A DNA stretch of 64,000 bases from Nymphaea colorata (lineage: Eukaryota > Streptophyta > Magnoliopsida > Nymphaeales > Nymphaeaceae), in assembly GCF_008831285.2 (NCBI RefSeq), contig NC_045146.1, positions 1,638,001-1,702,000 of the forward strand. The letters are read 5' to 3'. Positions 62,233 through 64,000 of the stretch are shown here, in pieces. The position numbers and the translations under genes were made by a program. Within the stretch, counting starts at the first letter, position 1, and each line of letters opens with the position of its first letter. The notes beneath the pieces are model-generated. The model searched no databases. It was not told the DNA's origin and saw only the letters and a list, made by a program, of their open reading frames with translations.

Positions 62233-62879
62233 CTGGGAAACAAATTACTATCATTAGATATCCACTCTTCATAAGGTACATGACATAATTCACAGCATAC
62301 AGAACAAGAACGCAAAAAAGAATCCATGTATCCATAGAGTTGAAGTATTTTTTCTTGTCCAGGATGTGAATCTAAACATAAGCAAAAAGAAGACATCAAC
62401 AGAAGCAGAGATTATACTATTATAAGCAAACAGAAAACAAACAAGAAGATGCAAGAATAAGAAAATAACTTAACATGGACCAGCAGCAGAGCCACATCTA
62501 AGCCAGGTAGGCAAGTGCCTAACCAGACCAAATATATTCAAACATAGTGAGGAGTAATACCCACCCAGAACCCAAATTATAGCACACTAATATCAACCAT
62601 GAGCCAAGATTATGCTCTCTCTCTCTCTCTCTCTCTAGGTTAGAGGAGCTCTTGGATGAGAATCCCTTGTCATAAATATCGCTAACATCTTCCAGAAAAT
62701 GTAAAAAAAAAAAAAGAGAGAGAAAAGATAGAAAGTAGGAAAAAAAATTAAGATATCTTAAAATGGTCGCCAAACTGAAAATATAGTGTTTTTTCTCCTT
62801 TTTAAAAAAAATGTTTTAATACATTTTAAATGATCTTTCATGTTTCTTTTAGTAAAAATCAGAACAATAATTGTGACAA

Positions 62880-62917
62880 TTATATATATATGTATATATA
62901 TATATATATATATATAA
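62880..62917. repeat. (TA)n microsatellite
   Basis: A TA run of about 38 bases with one interruption. Direct observation. Confidence 0.9.
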
Positions 62918-63187
62918 CCTCAAAAAAACTAAAATACATTAAAAAAGCATTTTTTCTACAGAAATGATAGTTTCATGCTAAGTCACATGACACCCGCACC
63001 TGCTTCGACGTGACGTAGGTGCTGGTGCAGGTGTGGATTGATCTTGGACGCAGCACCAGGCGAGTCCCGTGCAGTCAACCGCAGGGGATTAAAATTGTAA
63101 CTTTTTCGACGCGGGTCAACGGTGAGTCGGTGCGATCAGCATGCATGGATGACTGTTTTTGTTTAACTTAACTTTTTCGTTTTAAAG

Positions 63188-63215
63188 TTTAAACCCTAAA
63201 GCTCACACGTGAAAG
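63188..63215 (+). promoter_or_regulatory. Telo-box and CACGTG (G-box) pair
   Basis: The stretch contains aaaccctaa, the plant telo-box, followed within about 20 bases by cacgtg, a G-box core. Telo-boxes are frequent just upstream of transcription starts of plant translation and growth genes. The following 200 bases are GC-richer and pyrimidine-biased on the plus strand, as in a 5' leader. The direction and existence of a gene here are inference; no ATG-started protein is recognised. Confidence 0.4.
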
Positions 63216-63793
63216 GGTTTACGCTTGAGGCTTTGGAGTGCCACCACCTCCCTCGACCTCCTCCTTTCCTTTGGCGATTCCTCCAGCGAGAATCTGGTTT
63301 TTCCAGCGGCCCTTCTGCTTCATCGCCTGAGGACAGACAAAAAATCCGTGACAGCGACACCCGACAGTGAGCAGTGGCCAGCGTCAGTGATTTTCATTTT
63401 TTTTTGTTTCTTACGAATGTTTTCATGCTTAATATCTTGTTTATTTCGCATTTCCATGTGTTGGCTTATTTCCTACTGATTTGCCCCAAGTTGGGCATGG
63501 TCTTCTGAGCTTTTCACTTTTTCATGTTGTTATTTGTCTTTCATTAAGATATTTTATACTCTTTTGCTTCTTTATTTCATACAATGTTCATCTATTTCAG
63601 TATTTCTGTTCAAGCCATGCTTTTTTGTTGAGTTATGCTGCCCGAGCCATGCTTTTCTGTTGAGGAATTTTGTTCCTAGTTATATATTAGTTATTAGCTT
63701 TTTTGTTTGTGCTTGTAGGAGTTTTAACTTTTACATATAGCAGCTGTGCACCTAAGAAAGTCATGTGCGATGCTGTTTTGAGTTATATTACAT

Positions 63794-63947
63794 TAGTTTC
63801 CTACATGTGCAGCTAAGATATATATTAGTTTTATATATATATTTATATATATATATATATATCAGTTATTACCGAATGCTGTTTTTGTCTTTAGTCTTTT
63901 AAGTATTATCTAGCAGCCGTGCAATACACTGCACATGTAGGAAACTA
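63794..63947. repeat. 19-base perfect inverted repeat with 116-base loop
   Basis: tagtttcctacatgtgcag (63794-63812) is the exact reverse complement of 63929-63947. The loop contains a TA microsatellite (63831-63862). It could be the ends of a small foldback element or a hairpin-forming transcript; neither is proven. Confidence 0.8.
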
Positions 63948-64000
63948 GGAAATTAATTTGTAACTTATAATGTTGTCATGTACTTTTGGTTGAAAATAAA

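Larger units (their letters stand above)
62233..64000. other. TRL intron or upstream DNA, repeats, possible divergent promoter
   Basis: No TRL exon is recognisable. Contents: CT run (about 62614-62636), poly-A runs, TA repeat (62880-62917), a GC-rich patch (62985-63080), a telo-box and CACGTG-containing stretch (63188-63211), an open frame without ATG on the plus strand (63225-63479), tandem 'gagccatgctttt' words (about 63610-63660), TA repeat (63831-63862) and a 19-base inverted repeat (63794-63812 with 63929-63947). Confidence 0.5.

Noticed and set aside
62233-62399. Extended minus-strand frame (HPGQEKILQLYGY) as a TRL exon
   Set aside because: It does not fit the family sequence before SFD, while a good acceptor (tttcccag) sits exactly at the alignment boundary, 62233.
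1-64000. CRISPR arrays, operons, riboswitches, viral insertions, organellar DNA
   Set aside because: No regularly spaced repeats, no prokaryotic gene layout, no conserved riboswitch core and no plastid or mitochondrial gene were seen.

Overview
This is a window of plant nuclear DNA, almost certainly from a flowering plant. It is AT-rich, its genes have many GT-AG introns, the intergenic space is long and full of TA and GA/CT microsatellites and small inverted-repeat transposons, and every recognisable gene belongs to a family with a plant-specific form (AKT1-type Shaker K+ channel, clade-F-like PP2C, AP2 factor with a 9-nt micro-exon, DUF7780 protein). I cannot name the species from sequence alone. 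There are no operons, CRISPR arrays, rRNA genes or convincing tRNA genes.

Layout. 1-3692: intergenic, with TA repeats, a 349-bp MITE and an old dispersed repeat. 3693-5454 (+): two-exon DTW-domain tRNA-uridine aminocarboxypropyltransferase, followed by a 191-bp tandem duplication covering its last codons, stop and 3' flank. 5771-9584: intergenic, with MITE relics, a GC-rich SINE-like island near 7.1 kb and a long TA/GA microsatellite. 9585-15348 (+): complete 11-exon AKT1-type inward-rectifying K+ channel (869 aa predicted). 15349-24979: gene-poor repeats. 24980-26452 (+): intronless 490-aa single-pass membrane protein of the DUF7780 type. 26453-33749: repeats, including a MITE and a dead Ty1/Copia pol fragment. 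33750-39362 (-): five-exon PP2C (294 aa) with a MITE inside its 2.9-kb last intron. 39363-48788: repeats. 48789-53788 (-): nine-exon AP2 transcription factor like Arabidopsis At2g41710 (417 aa), with a 9-nt micro-exon. 55967-62232 (-): eight 3' exons of a TRF4/5-like non-canonical poly(A) polymerase; its catalytic N-terminal exons are not seen before the window edge. 62233-64000: repeats plus a possible divergent promoter.

The six genes have separate housekeeping or signalling roles (tRNA modification, K+ uptake, protein dephosphorylation, transcription, nuclear RNA tailing, one unknown), and nothing shows that they act as one system. Exon boundaries were derived by hand from splice signals, reading-frame continuity and recalled family alignments; every junction given keeps the frame. 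The most notable observations are two independent tandem duplications across stop codon plus 3' flank (DTW and TRL genes), the in-frame NAGNAG acceptor and intron-retention option at the end of the AP2 gene, a 40-bp element made almost only of two TIRs, and the missing catalytic exons of TRL. I found no clearly new biological system.
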